Shown here: positions 1 to 6,791 of the stretch, in pieces
Layout: each line of letters starts with the position of its first letter
How positions within the stretch are numbered: position 1 is the first letter of the stretch
Assembly (NCBI GenBank): GCA_944385775.1
Contig: CALWYM010000090.1
Span: 1-24,092, forward strand
Direction of reading: 5' to 3'
Length of the DNA stretch: 24,092 nt
Origin: an uncultured Oscillospiraceae bacterium
Lineage (GTDB): Bacteria > Bacillota > Clostridia > Oscillospirales > Oscillospiraceae
Made by a program: the position numbers and the translations under genes
The notes under the pieces: model-generated
Told to the model about the DNA's origin: nothing
Seen by the model: the letters and a program-made list of their open reading frames with translations, nothing else
Database searches by the model: none

Positions 1-480
1 AAGGGACACGCGATGGGCGGCTTCGGCGGCGCTCTCAAAAATATAAGCATTGGTATCGCGTCTACCGCCGGAAAGGTCAATATCCACACCGCCGGAAAGA
101 CCACTTCCGCAGCTGAGCTGTGGGATAATCTTCCCGAGCAGGACGCTTTCCTTGAATCCATGGCTGACGCCTGCAAGGGCGTAATTGATTACGTGGGCAA
201 AGAGAACATGGCATATGTAAGCGTAGCGAACCGTCTCTCCGTAGACTGTGACTGTGATTCCCACCCCGCCGAGCCGGAGATGGGTGATGTTGGTATTTTC
301 GCTTCCCTTGACCCGGTAGCTCTGGATCAGGCCTGCTATGACGCTGTTATAAATTCCCCGGACCCGGGCAAAGCCGCTCTTATTGAGCGCATGAATTCAC
401 GGCATGGTATTCACACCGTGGAGGCTGCCGCCCAGCTTGGTCTTGGCGAAAGGGAATATGAGATAGTTTCCCTTGACTAA
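1..480 (+). CDS. DUF362 family protein, C-terminal part (5' end outside window)
   Basis: The reading frame is open from base 1 (K-G-H-A-M-G-G-F...) to a TAA at 478-480, so the window cuts into the gene. The sequence has the C-terminal look of DUF362 proteins: a GGFGGALKN stretch, a short Cys cluster (VDCDCDSHPAEP) and 'IFASLDPVALDQACYDAV'. In this family the domain is often joined to a 4Fe-4S ferredoxin segment and is presumed to act in redox or metal-cluster chemistry, but no specific reaction is established. No ferredoxin CxxCxxC motif lies in the visible part; it could lie upstream. The gene ends just before a strong bidirectional hairpin shared with mntP. The family call is fairly safe; function is unknown. 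Confidence 0.8.
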   Translation, partial: KGHAMGGFGGALKNISIGIASTAGKVNIHTAGKTTSAAELWDNLPEQDAFLESMADACKGVIDYVGKENMAYVSVANRLSVDCDCDSHPAEPEMGDVGIFASLDPVALDQACYDAVINSPDPGKAALIERMNSRHGIHTVEAAAQLGLGEREYEIVSLD

Positions 481-493
481 ATCCCAAAAAGAA

Positions 494-527
494 AAATCGC
501 CGCATGAAAATGCGGCGATTTATTTTT
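494..527. terminator. Bidirectional intrinsic terminator between the DUF362 gene and mntP
   Basis: A perfect 12-bp stem (494-505 with 510-521, GAAA loop at 506-509) is flanked by A-rich sequence on the left and T-rich sequence on the right. It can stop the rightward DUF362 transcript and the leftward mntP transcript, whose genes converge here. Confidence 0.9.
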
Positions 528-1085
528 TTATAAAATTCCCTCAAGAAGTATTTTCGTCCCTATACCCAGCAGCACAGCGCCGCCGAATATACCTGCCTTT
601 TCTGAAAACTTTCCGCCGAAATGTCCCCCCAAAAGACCTCCTCCGACAGAAAGGACAAATGCCACAATTCCGATAATTCCGCAGGCGAACAGTACGTCTA
701 TATCCATAAACGCGAAGGTGACACCCACAGCCAGAGCGTCAATGCTGGTGGCAACGGCCATCATAAAAAGCCGTCCATGAGTCAGCTCGTGAACCGCACT
801 GTCCTCCTCACCCTTCACAGCGCCGTAAATCATGTTTCCCCCTATAAAAGCAAGCAGCCCAAAGGCGATATACGGGCTTACGGCGGAGACGTACCCGGCA
901 ATGGTGGAGCCGAGAAGCCAGCCCAAAAGCGGCATCCCAAACTGAAAGGCTCCGAAGTATGTACCCATAAGAAGTGCGTGCTTCAGTGAAAAGTTCCTTA
1001 CAGTAAGTCCGCTGGAAACGGAAACGGCAAAGGCGTCAAGAGCAAGAGACACGGCAATCAGAAAAATGTAAATAAAATCTTCCAT
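528..1085 (-). CDS. mntP: MntP-type manganese efflux pump
   Basis: The 185-aa protein is highly hydrophobic with about six membrane segments. It carries the two repeated acidic motifs of the MntP/YebN family, LALDAFAVS near residues 15-23 and SIDALAVG near the middle, which suits a six-helix Mn2+ exporter in the cytoplasmic membrane. Length matches the family (about 185-190 aa). The ATG start at 1085 is preceded on the minus strand by GGGAGAA. The gene diverges from tadA with only 57 bp between start codons. Many mntP genes carry a yybP-ykoY manganese riboswitch upstream, but the gap here is too short for one, so Mn control, if any, must come from elsewhere. Confidence 0.93.
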   Translation of the reverse strand: MEDFIYIFLIAVSLALDAFAVSVSSGLTVRNFSLKHALLMGTYFGAFQFGMPLLGWLLGSTIAGYVSAVSPYIAFGLLAFIGGNMIYGAVKGEEDSAVHELTHGRLFMMAVATSIDALAVGVTFAFMDIDVLFACGIIGIVAFVLSVGGGLLGGHFGGKFSEKAGIFGGAVLLGIGTKILLEGIL

Positions 1086-1113
1086 TGTAATTCTCCCAAA
1101 AAAATTATAAAAT
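1085..1113 (+). promoter_or_regulatory. Putative promoter of tadA
   Basis: TTGTAA (1085-1090), a 17-bp spacer and TAAAAT (1108-1113) lie about 30 bp upstream of the tadA start. The -35 overlaps the mntP start codon, so the two divergent genes probably share regulatory space. Confidence 0.5.
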
Positions 1114-1142
1114 ACTCTGTATAAATCTCGGGGAGGGAATCT

Positions 1143-1592
1143 ATGGATCCTGAATACTACATGAATATAGCCATAGAATTAGCACAGCTCGCCGCTTCTG
1201 AGGGCGAAACCCCGGTAGGCGCCGTGGTGGTCTCCCCGGATGGGAAAATAATCGGTCAGGGCTACAACAAAACAGAGCACATTGACGCCACCTGCCATGC
1301 GGAAATAGAAGCCATTCGTCATGCCTCCGCCGCCATTGGCGACTGGCGTCTTGAGGGCTGCAGCCTTTTCGTTACCATGGAGCCCTGCCCCATGTGCGCC
1401 GGCGCCATAATGAACAGCCGTATTTCAAAGCTGTACTACGGTGTAAAGGATAAATACGCCGGCTCCTGCGGCAGCGTAATAAACCTGTTTATGGAAGGCT
1501 ACCGCCGCCGGGTCCAAATCTACGGCGGTATTTCCGAGGACCGGTGCAAAAAGCTCCTCTCCGATTTTTTTAGTTCTTTAAGGCACAGATAA
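1143..1592 (+). CDS. tadA: tRNA adenosine(34) deaminase TadA
   Basis: This cytidine/deoxycytidylate-deaminase-fold protein of 149 aa converts A34 to inosine in the anticodon of tRNA-Arg(ACG). The zinc site is complete: HAE at residues 52-54 (H52 ligand, E54 proton shuttle) and PCPMC at 81-85 (C82 and C85 ligands). The N-terminal 'TPVGAVVV' and 'GQGYN' segments are typical of TadA. Length is close to the usual 150-170 aa. The ATG at 1143 sits behind a strong GGGGAGGG ribosome binding site. The gene is monocistronic here; the SRP RNA and dnaX that follow tadA in Bacillus are not present downstream. Confidence 0.95.
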   Translation: MDPEYYMNIAIELAQLAASEGETPVGAVVVSPDGKIIGQGYNKTEHIDATCHAEIEAIRHASAAIGDWRLEGCSLFVTMEPCPMCAGAIMNSRISKLYYGVKDKYAGSCGSVINLFMEGYRRRVQIYGGISEDRCKKLLSDFFSSLRHR

Positions 1593-1597
1593 ATATT

Positions 1598-1632
1598 CTA
1601 ACAGCATAAAAATATGTTAGTCAACCCTAACA
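1598..1632 (+). repeat. Three alternating CTAACA/TGTTAG arms in the tadA 3' region
   Basis: CTAACA (1598-1603), TGTTAG (1615-1620) and CTAACA (1627-1632) are arranged so that the middle arm can pair with either neighbour, giving two mutually exclusive 6-bp hairpins immediately before a strong terminator. The arms are short, so significance is uncertain. Confidence 0.45.
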
Positions 1633-1640
1633 AATCACGC

Positions 1641-1667
1641 AAAAGCCGGTGAATCACCGGCTTTTTT
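1641..1667 (+). terminator. Intrinsic terminator after tadA
   Basis: An 11-bp perfect stem (1641-1651 with 1655-1665, AAT loop) is followed by a T run (1662-1667). It closes the tadA transcript about 50 bp after the stop codon and insulates the xre-lepA operon downstream. Confidence 0.9.
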
Positions 1668-1740
1668 CCGTCTTTGGATGAAAAAAGGGGATATAGCCCT
1701 GTCATTACCCTTAAACCGGTCAGAAAATGGGAAAATATCG

Positions 1741-1769
1741 TTTACAAAATAGAGTAATATTGTTATAAT
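1741..1769 (+). promoter_or_regulatory. Promoter of the xre-lepA operon
   Basis: TTTACA (1741-1746), a 17-bp spacer and a perfect TATAAT (1764-1769) sit 50 bp before the regulator gene. The leader of about 40 nt is AT-rich. No clear palindromic operator is seen, although autoregulation by the downstream HTH protein would be typical. Confidence 0.75.
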
Positions 1770-1818
1770 ATATTTTACTTTATACGGATTGTAATAATGA
1801 AAATCAGGGGTGTAAGCC

Positions 1819-2127
1819 ATGAGTTCCGGTTTTTCTTCACGCATTTCTCAGCTTAGAAAATCAAAAAAAATCAGTCAGCGGAGAGCGGCGGCGGAGCTTG
1901 GCATTTCTCAGGCTCTTTTAAGCCATTATGAAAACGGTCTTAGGGAGCCGAAGCTTGATTTTGTCGTGAAGCTGTGCGACTATTACGGCGTCTCTGCGGA
2001 CTACTTGCTGGGGCGCTGCGATATTACCGGCGACAGGCGGGACATGGAGGAACTGTGCCACCGGGTACAGCAGCTATATAACTACACCTCTACTCTTCTT
2101 AACACTGACTCAGGGAGCGGAAAATGA
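1819..2127 (+). CDS. Xre-family helix-turn-helix transcriptional regulator
   Basis: This 102-aa protein is almost entirely one HTH_3/Xre domain (about residues 5-66): 'ISQLRKSKKISQRRAAAELGI' then 'SQALLSHYENGLREPKLDFV' and 'LCDYYGVSADYLLGR', the classical Cro/C1 fold ending. A short polar tail follows with no oligomerisation domain recognised. The ATG at 1819 has an AGGGGTG site 6 nt upstream. Its last four bases overlap the lepA start (ATGA, 2124-2127), which implies translational coupling. DNA targets are unknown; autoregulation of its own promoter, and thereby of lepA, is an inference. Confidence 0.9.
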   Translation: MSSGFSSRISQLRKSKKISQRRAAAELGISQALLSHYENGLREPKLDFVVKLCDYYGVSADYLLGRCDITGDRRDMEELCHRVQQLYNYTSTLLNTDSGSGK

Positions 2128-3935
2128 ATAAAAAAGACCATATCAGAAATTTTTCCATAATAGCCCACGTGGACCACGGAAAGAGTACTCTTTCCGACAG
2201 GCTTATTGAGCTTTGCGGCGCAGTTTCCGCCAGGGAAATGAGCGATCAGCTTCTTGACAACATGGACCTTGAACGGGAACACGGAATAACCATCAAGGCA
2301 AGAGCCATACGCCTTGAATATAAAGCCAAGGGTGACGATACTCCGTACATTTTGAATTTGATAGACACGCCGGGTCACGTTGACTTCGGATACGAGGTCA
2401 GCCGGTCACTGGCGGCCTGCGAGGGCGCCGTTCTCGTTGTGGACGCGGCTCAGGGTGTAGAAGCCCAGACTCTTGCCAATACGTACCTTGCCATGGAGCA
2501 CGATCTGGAAATTCTCCCGGTAATCAATAAAATTGACCTGCCCGCCGCAAACCCCCAGAAGGCAAAGGACGAGATTGAAAACATTATCGGCATAGAAGCC
2601 CAGGACGCTCCGGAAATTTCCGCAAAAAACGGAATAAATATCGAGGTCGTTCTGGAGGACATAGTAAAGCGCGTTCCCCCTCCGGGCGGCAATGATGATG
2701 GACCCCTCCGCGCCCTAATTTTTGACAGCCAATACGACGCATACAGAGGCGTAGTAGTTTATCTTCGCATTGTGGACGGTCAGCTTTCCGCCGGTATGAA
2801 TATTAAAATGATGGCGACAGGGGCAGAGTATCAGATATTGGAGTGTGGTCATCTGCTGCCTCTTGGCTATGAAAGCTGCGGGTGTCTTACCACCGGCGAG
2901 GTGGGATATTTTACCGCGTCAATTAAAAACGTCAAGGATACCCAGGTGGGCGACACCGTTACCGAGGCGGAACGACCCGCCGCCGAGCCTCTGCCGGGCT
3001 ACCGCCCCGCAAGACAGATGGTGTATTGCGGAATATACACTGAGGACGGCTCAAAATATCCGGATTTAAGGGACGCTCTTGAAAAGCTTCAGCTAAACGA
3101 CGCCTCCCTTTCCTTTGAGCCGGAAACCAGCGCTGCCCTGGGCTTCGGATTCCGCTGCGGCTTTCTTGGTATGCTCCACATGGAGATTATTCAGGAGCGG
3201 CTTGAACGGGAGTTTAATCTTGACCTTATCACGACCCTGCCTTCGGTTATCTATGAGGTAATTAAAACCGATGGTACGGTCATTATGGTGGATAATCCAC
3301 ATAATTACCCCGACCCGGGTACAATTATGGAGGTCCGTGAGCCCTTTGTCTCAGCCTCAATCATAACTCCGCCGGAGTTTGTGGGTAATATCATGCCCAT
3401 GTGCCAGGACAGGCGAGGAGAGTACCGTGATATGCAGTACCTTGACACGAATCTGGTGGAGCTTCGGTACAATCTGCCCCTGGGCGAAATTATTTATGAC
3501 TTTTTCGATACCCTCAAAGCCAAAACAAGAGGCTACGCGTCCCTTGACTATGAATTTTTGGAGAACCGCCCGTCAGAAATGGTAAAGGTGGATCTGCTGC
3601 TAAATGGCGACCAGGTGGACGCCCTGAGCTTTATCGCCCACAAGGACAAGGCGTACAGCAGAGCGAGGAAGCTTTGCGAAAAGCTTAAGGAAAATATACC
3701 CCGCCAGCTTTTCGAGGTTCCCATACAGGCCGCTATCGGCGGACGTATCATCGCAAGAGAAACTGTCAAAGCCCTTCGCAAGGATGTGCTCGCTAAGTGC
3801 TACGGCGGCGATATTACAAGAAAGAAAAAGCTCCTTGAAAAGCAACAGGAGGGTAAAAAGAAAATGCGTACCCTGGGAACTGTTCAGATTCCCACGGAGG
3901 CCTTTATGGCCGTTCTTAAGCTTGACGAGGAATAA
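2124..3935 (+). CDS. lepA: Elongation factor 4 (LepA)
   Basis: LepA is a 603-aa ribosome-associated translational GTPase implicated in back-translocation and translation initiation. The G domain shows AHVDHGKS (P-loop, residues 14-21), the GITIKA switch I region, DTPGHVDF (81-88, with the catalytic-type His85) and NKID (135-138). The EF-G-like domains II, III and V follow, then the LepA-specific C-terminal domain (YGGDITRKKKLLEKQ...GTVQIPTEAF), which distinguishes it from EF-G. Length is standard for the family (about 600 aa). It starts inside the stop codon of the HTH regulator and ends 117 bp before pta. Confidence 0.98.
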   Translation: MNKKDHIRNFSIIAHVDHGKSTLSDRLIELCGAVSAREMSDQLLDNMDLEREHGITIKARAIRLEYKAKGDDTPYILNLIDTPGHVDFGYEVSRSLAACEGAVLVVDAAQGVEAQTLANTYLAMEHDLEILPVINKIDLPAANPQKAKDEIENIIGIEAQDAPEISAKNGINIEVVLEDIVKRVPPPGGNDDGPLRALIFDSQYDAYRGVVVYLRIVDGQLSAGMNIKMMATGAEYQILECGHLLPLGYESCGCLTTGEVGYFTASIKNVKDTQVGDTVTEAERPAAEPLPGYRPARQMVYCGIYTEDGSKYPDLRDALEKLQLNDASLSFEPETSAALGFGFRCGFLGMLHMEIIQERLEREFNLDLITTLPSVIYEVIKTDGTVIMVDNPHNYPDPGTIMEVREPFVSASIITPPEFVGNIMPMCQDRRGEYRDMQYLDTNLVELRYNLPLGEIIYDFFDTLKAKTRGYASLDYEFLENRPSEMVKVDLLLNGDQVDALSFIAHKDKAYSRARKLCEKLKENIPRQLFEVPIQAAIGGRIIARETVKALRKDVLAKCYGGDITRKKKLLEKQQEGKKKMRTLGTVQIPTEAFMAVLKLDEE

Positions 3936-3970
3936 GGGAATTGTCTATGTTTTAACATGGATTTTCCCTT
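3934..3970. other. Interrupted hairpin after lepA, overlapping the pta -35 region
   Basis: Outer arms AAGGGAA (3934-3940) and TTCCCTT (3964-3970) enclose an inner ATGTT/AACAT stem (3947-3951 with 3954-3958). There is no following T tract, so it is a poor intrinsic terminator. Its 3' arm runs into the -35 hexamer of the pta promoter. Confidence 0.4.
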
Positions 3971-3997
3971 GCACACAGCGTGTTTTAGTGCTAAAAT
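3969..3997 (+). promoter_or_regulatory. Promoter of pta
   Basis: TTGCAC (3969-3974), a 17-bp spacer and TAAAAT (3992-3997) lie 55 bp upstream of the pta start codon. The pta ribosome binding site is a strong TTGGAGGA. Confidence 0.75.
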
Positions 3998-4052
3998 TTA
4001 AGCATTAGGATATAAAAACCCAATTATAATAAAATATTGGAGGAAAAATAAA

Positions 4053-5024
4053 ATGGATCTTTTTGAAGCACTTAAAGAGAAACTTAAGGGCGTCGAGCGC
4101 CGCATCGTATTCACCGAGGGTCCCGATCCACGTATCCTTGAGGCTACTTCCCGTATCGTTGCTGACGGTCTTATGACTCCTATCCTTATCGGTAACGTTG
4201 ACGAGGTTAAGGCAGCTGCCGCAAAGGGCGGCTTTGAAATCGGCGATACGCAGATCATCGACCCCGCTACCTATCCTGAGTTTGAGGAAATGGTCGCCAA
4301 GATGGTTGAGCTCCGTAAGGGCAAAATGACCGAGGAGCAGTGCAGAGCAGCCCTTTCCAAGGGCAACTATTTCGGCACCATGCTTGTAAAGCTGGGCAAG
4401 GCTGACTGCCTGCTGGGCGGCGCCACCTATTCCACTGCCGACACTGTACGTCCTGCTCTTCAGCTTATTAAGACAAAGCCGGGCAACTCCATCGTGTCCT
4501 CCTGCTTTATCCTTGTAAGAGAAAAGGACGGCAAGACCGAGAGCCTCGCCATGGGTGACTGCGCCATTAACATTAACCCCAACGAGGATCAGCTTGTGGA
4601 AATCGCTCAGGAAACCGCAAAGTGCGCCCAGGTCTTCGGTATTGACCCCAAGGTCGCATTCCTCTCCTTCTCTACCCACGGCTCCGCCAAGGACGATTCC
4701 GTCACCAAGATGGCAAATGCCGTAGCAAAGGCAAAAGAGGTTATGACTGTTCCTGTGGACGGCGAGATGCAGTTTGACGCCGCCGTAGCTCCCGAGGTCG
4801 GTCAGCTCAAGTTCCCCGGCTCTCCTGTTGCAGGTCACGCCAACACCTTCATTTTCCCCGATGTGAACTCCGGTAATATCGGTTATAAGATTGCACAGCG
4901 CCTGGGCGGCTTCGAGGCTTATGGTCCTATCCTCCTGGGTCTTAACGCTCAGATCAATGACCTTTCCAGAGGCTGCAACGCTGAGGAAGTTTACAAAATG
5001 GCTCTTATCACCGCAGCTCTTTAA
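4053..5024 (+). CDS. pta: Phosphate acetyltransferase
   Basis: Pta interconverts acetyl-CoA and phosphate with acetyl phosphate and CoA, the first step of acetate fermentation with ATP recovery by acetate kinase. The 323-aa protein matches the short, single-domain Pta class. Diagnostic segments include 'RIVFTEGPDPRILEA' near the N-terminus, 'LGGATYSTADTVRPALQLI' in the middle, 'SFSTHGSAKDD', and the C-terminal 'FPDVNSGNIGYK' and 'GLNAQINDLSRGC' segments that line the CoA/phosphate site. Codon choice is more biased than in its neighbours (many CTT, GCT and CGT codons), suggesting high expression. No ackA lies beside it; acetate kinase must be elsewhere. It ends at a strong terminator shared with the convergent dehydrogenase gene. 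Confidence 0.97.
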   Translation: MDLFEALKEKLKGVERRIVFTEGPDPRILEATSRIVADGLMTPILIGNVDEVKAAAAKGGFEIGDTQIIDPATYPEFEEMVAKMVELRKGKMTEEQCRAALSKGNYFGTMLVKLGKADCLLGGATYSTADTVRPALQLIKTKPGNSIVSSCFILVREKDGKTESLAMGDCAININPNEDQLVEIAQETAKCAQVFGIDPKVAFLSFSTHGSAKDDSVTKMANAVAKAKEVMTVPVDGEMQFDAAVAPEVGQLKFPGSPVAGHANTFIFPDVNSGNIGYKIAQRLGGFEAYGPILLGLNAQINDLSRGCNAEEVYKMALITAAL

Positions 5025-5040
5025 TTTAAAACAAAATTTA

Positions 5041-5070
5041 TGCGCCCGGGAAAACTCCCGGGCGCATTTT
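5041..5070. terminator. Bidirectional terminator between pta and the D-lactate dehydrogenase gene
   Basis: A perfect 10-bp GC-rich stem (5041-5050 with 5057-5066, 6-nt loop) is flanked by A-rich sequence on one side and TTTT on the other. It lies between two convergent stop codons. Confidence 0.92.
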
Positions 5071-5071
5071 A

Positions 5072-6073
5072 TTATACATTGACTGCTGTCTTTGTAAGCT
5101 CTCTGTCTGTTTCCTCCCCCAACAAAAAGCAGCGGACATTTTGAAGCGTTGTCCTCGCAATGGCCTCAAGGGCCTCGTCTGTCAGAAACGCCTGATGACT
5201 TGTGACAAGAACGTTGGGCTGGCTTAAAAGCAGGTTTAAAACATCGTCCTCCATAACCTCAAGGGACACGTCCTCATAGAAAACCTCCGCTTCCTCCTCG
5301 TACACGTCCAGACCGGCAGCGCCGATTTTTCCGCTTTTTATTCCCTCAAGCAGGGCGCTGCTGTCAATAAGCGGTCCCCTGGAGGTATTGATTATATATA
5401 CGCCGGGTTTCATAAGCTCAATGGCGTGACTATCCACCATATGATAGGTTTCCGGCGTCAGGGGGCAGTGAAGGCTTATAACATCGCTTCTTTTGAAAAG
5501 CTCGTCCAAATCTGTGTACTCTATACCGCTTTCCCACCGTGGGTAAAGGTCGTACGCCACTACCTTCATGCCAAATCCGCGGCACATATTGCAAAGCTCA
5601 TATCCCACCTTGCCCGTGCCAACAACGCCACAGGTTCTCCCCTTAAGGTCAATGCCCTCAAGACCCTCAAGGCTGAAATTCCGTTCCCTTGTACGGACAA
5701 ATGCCCGGTGGGTCTTTCTCGCAAGGCTTAAAAGCAGCGCCATGGCGTGTTCCGCAACGGAAGTGGGTGAGTACGATGGCACACGGTAAACGCGGATCCC
5801 CAGATTTTCCGCAGCCTTTACGTCCACGTTGTTATAACCGGCGCAGCGCATAACAACTGCCGAAACTCCGTTATTTTTCAAAACTGTCAGTGTCTTTTGT
5901 GACAAATCGTCGTTTACAAAGGCGCATACGATCCTGCACCCGGCAGCAAGCGGCGCTGTGTCGGCGTTAAGCCTCATCTCAAGAAAGCAAATCTCCACAC
6001 CGGTATTTTCACTAAGAGCCGTGAACCACTTTCTGTCATATGTCTTTGTGTCATAAAAAGCAATCTTATCCAT
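5072..6073 (-). CDS. D-lactate dehydrogenase / D-2-hydroxyacid dehydrogenase
   Basis: This 333-aa NAD-dependent D-isomer 2-hydroxyacid dehydrogenase probably reduces pyruvate to D-lactate. The substrate domain includes 'VVMRCAGYNNVD' (residues 73-84). The Rossmann motif is GVVGTGKVG (149-157). The catalytic triad is readable as R232 (NTSRGPLID), a Glu in GLDVYEEE (259-261) and H293 (TSHQAF). The 'DVYEEEAEVFYED' insert is characteristic of the LdhA-type D-lactate branch rather than of SerA or hydroxypyruvate reductase. The ATG at 6073 has AAGGAGAA just upstream on the minus strand. With pta it suggests mixed acetate/lactate fermentation. A related 2-hydroxyacid such as 2-hydroxyisocaproate cannot be excluded as substrate. 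Confidence 0.88.
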   Translation of the reverse strand: MDKIAFYDTKTYDRKWFTALSENTGVEICFLEMRLNADTAPLAAGCRIVCAFVNDDLSQKTLTVLKNNGVSAVVMRCAGYNNVDVKAAENLGIRVYRVPSYSPTSVAEHAMALLLSLARKTHRAFVRTRERNFSLEGLEGIDLKGRTCGVVGTGKVGYELCNMCRGFGMKVVAYDLYPRWESGIEYTDLDELFKRSDVISLHCPLTPETYHMVDSHAIELMKPGVYIINTSRGPLIDSSALLEGIKSGKIGAAGLDVYEEEAEVFYEDVSLEVMEDDVLNLLLSQPNVLVTSHQAFLTDEALEAIARTTLQNVRCFLLGEETDRELTKTAVNV

Positions 6074-6172
6074 ATTTTCTCCTTAATCAGTTTATGCTTA
6101 ATATGCCATCAAAGAGGTTATTTTATTACTGCCGACCCCCTGTTTTTACAAAACACTTTTAAATTTCTTTTT

Positions 6173-6580
6173 TCACCTTTCGTCCCAGCTAAGAGTATAC
6201 TCACCCGTCGCCTTTTTAAACCTTGCCGTAAGCCGATAGCGAATCCCTTCCTCAGTAAAAAGGGTCGCAGTCTGCCCGTCTCTGTCAAAGCGCAGGACAG
6301 TCCCTTTTCTGCCGGTTCCGATTTCCACAGTTACGTCGCCTTTTGTCAGCTTTTTTGAAAAGGCGAAATTATATGTTTTTCCCTTTTTCAGACGGATAAC
6401 CTGTTTGATTGTACCGCTGCACGAGGCAAATTCCGCTCTTTTCCGATTTTTACCCTTCCCATAAGGCAGGGAACCTTTGTAGTACACCGCGGCTTTGAAA
6501 TTTACCACCAAAAATCCGTTTATATACAGAATATAGCCCAACACCGCTGCCGCGACAAATATACCTAAAATTTTTATCAT
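6173..6580 (-). CDS. Small membrane-anchored protein of unknown function
   Basis: I do not recognise this 135-aa protein. It begins with one hydrophobic segment (about residues 4-27, ILGIFVAAAVLGYILYINGF), likely an uncleaved signal anchor. The rest is a basic, beta-rich segment with alternating hydrophobic residues (VTVEIGTGRKGTVLRF, ATLFTEEGIRYRLTARF) suggestive of a small beta-sandwich outside the membrane, ending in TLSWDER. The ATG at 6580 has AAGGGA 6 nt upstream. It stands alone between the dehydrogenase and ychF, both with their own start signals. Base composition is slightly more AT-rich and Lys-rich than the neighbours. It is a credible gene by ribosome binding site and composition. 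Confidence 0.75.
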   Translation of the reverse strand: MIKILGIFVAAAVLGYILYINGFLVVNFKAAVYYKGSLPYGKGKNRKRAEFASCSGTIKQVIRLKKGKTYNFAFSKKLTKGDVTVEIGTGRKGTVLRFDRDGQTATLFTEEGIRYRLTARFKKATGEYTLSWDER

Positions 6581-6658
6581 AAATCATCCCTTGATTCTGC
6601 TCACTGTTTTCGCTTTCTTAAATAAAAGCTTTCGGTATTATTCTATCACAGGGACAGT

Positions 6659-6667
6659 TTTTCCACA
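6659..6667 (+). promoter_or_regulatory. Isolated DnaA-box-like 9-mer upstream of ychF
   Basis: TTTTCCACA here is identical to the origin-proximal box at 16530-16538, and both follow GACAGTTT. It lies about 50 bp upstream of the ychF -35 hexamer. A single 9-mer can occur by chance. Confidence 0.35.
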
Positions 6668-6714
6668 AGATAATAAGAAAAGGTGTAAAATTTCCCTGAC
6701 AGGTCATTAATTAT

Positions 6715-6743
6715 TTGCACTTTCACGGGAAATGGTATATAAT
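6715..6743 (+). promoter_or_regulatory. Promoter of ychF
   Basis: TTGCAC (6715-6720), a 17-bp spacer and a perfect TATAAT (6738-6743) lie about 50 bp upstream of the ychF start. Confidence 0.8.
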
Positions 6744-6791
6744 CTTCTCTTGAAAAATACACTTTAAAAAACAAAGGGAGAAGTGAATATA

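Noticed and set aside
1085..1143. Manganese riboswitch upstream of mntP
   Set aside because: Only 57 bp separate mntP from tadA and no yybP-ykoY core is visible.
1593..1818. SRP RNA gene after tadA as in Bacillus
   Set aside because: No GGAA-tetraloop helix 8 signature is present; the region holds small hairpins, a terminator and the xre promoter.
4005..4838. Long open frame antisense to pta (277 codons)
   Set aside because: It lies wholly opposite a highly biased, confidently assigned gene, and its protein has no recognisable domain. Such frames arise from the codon bias of pta.
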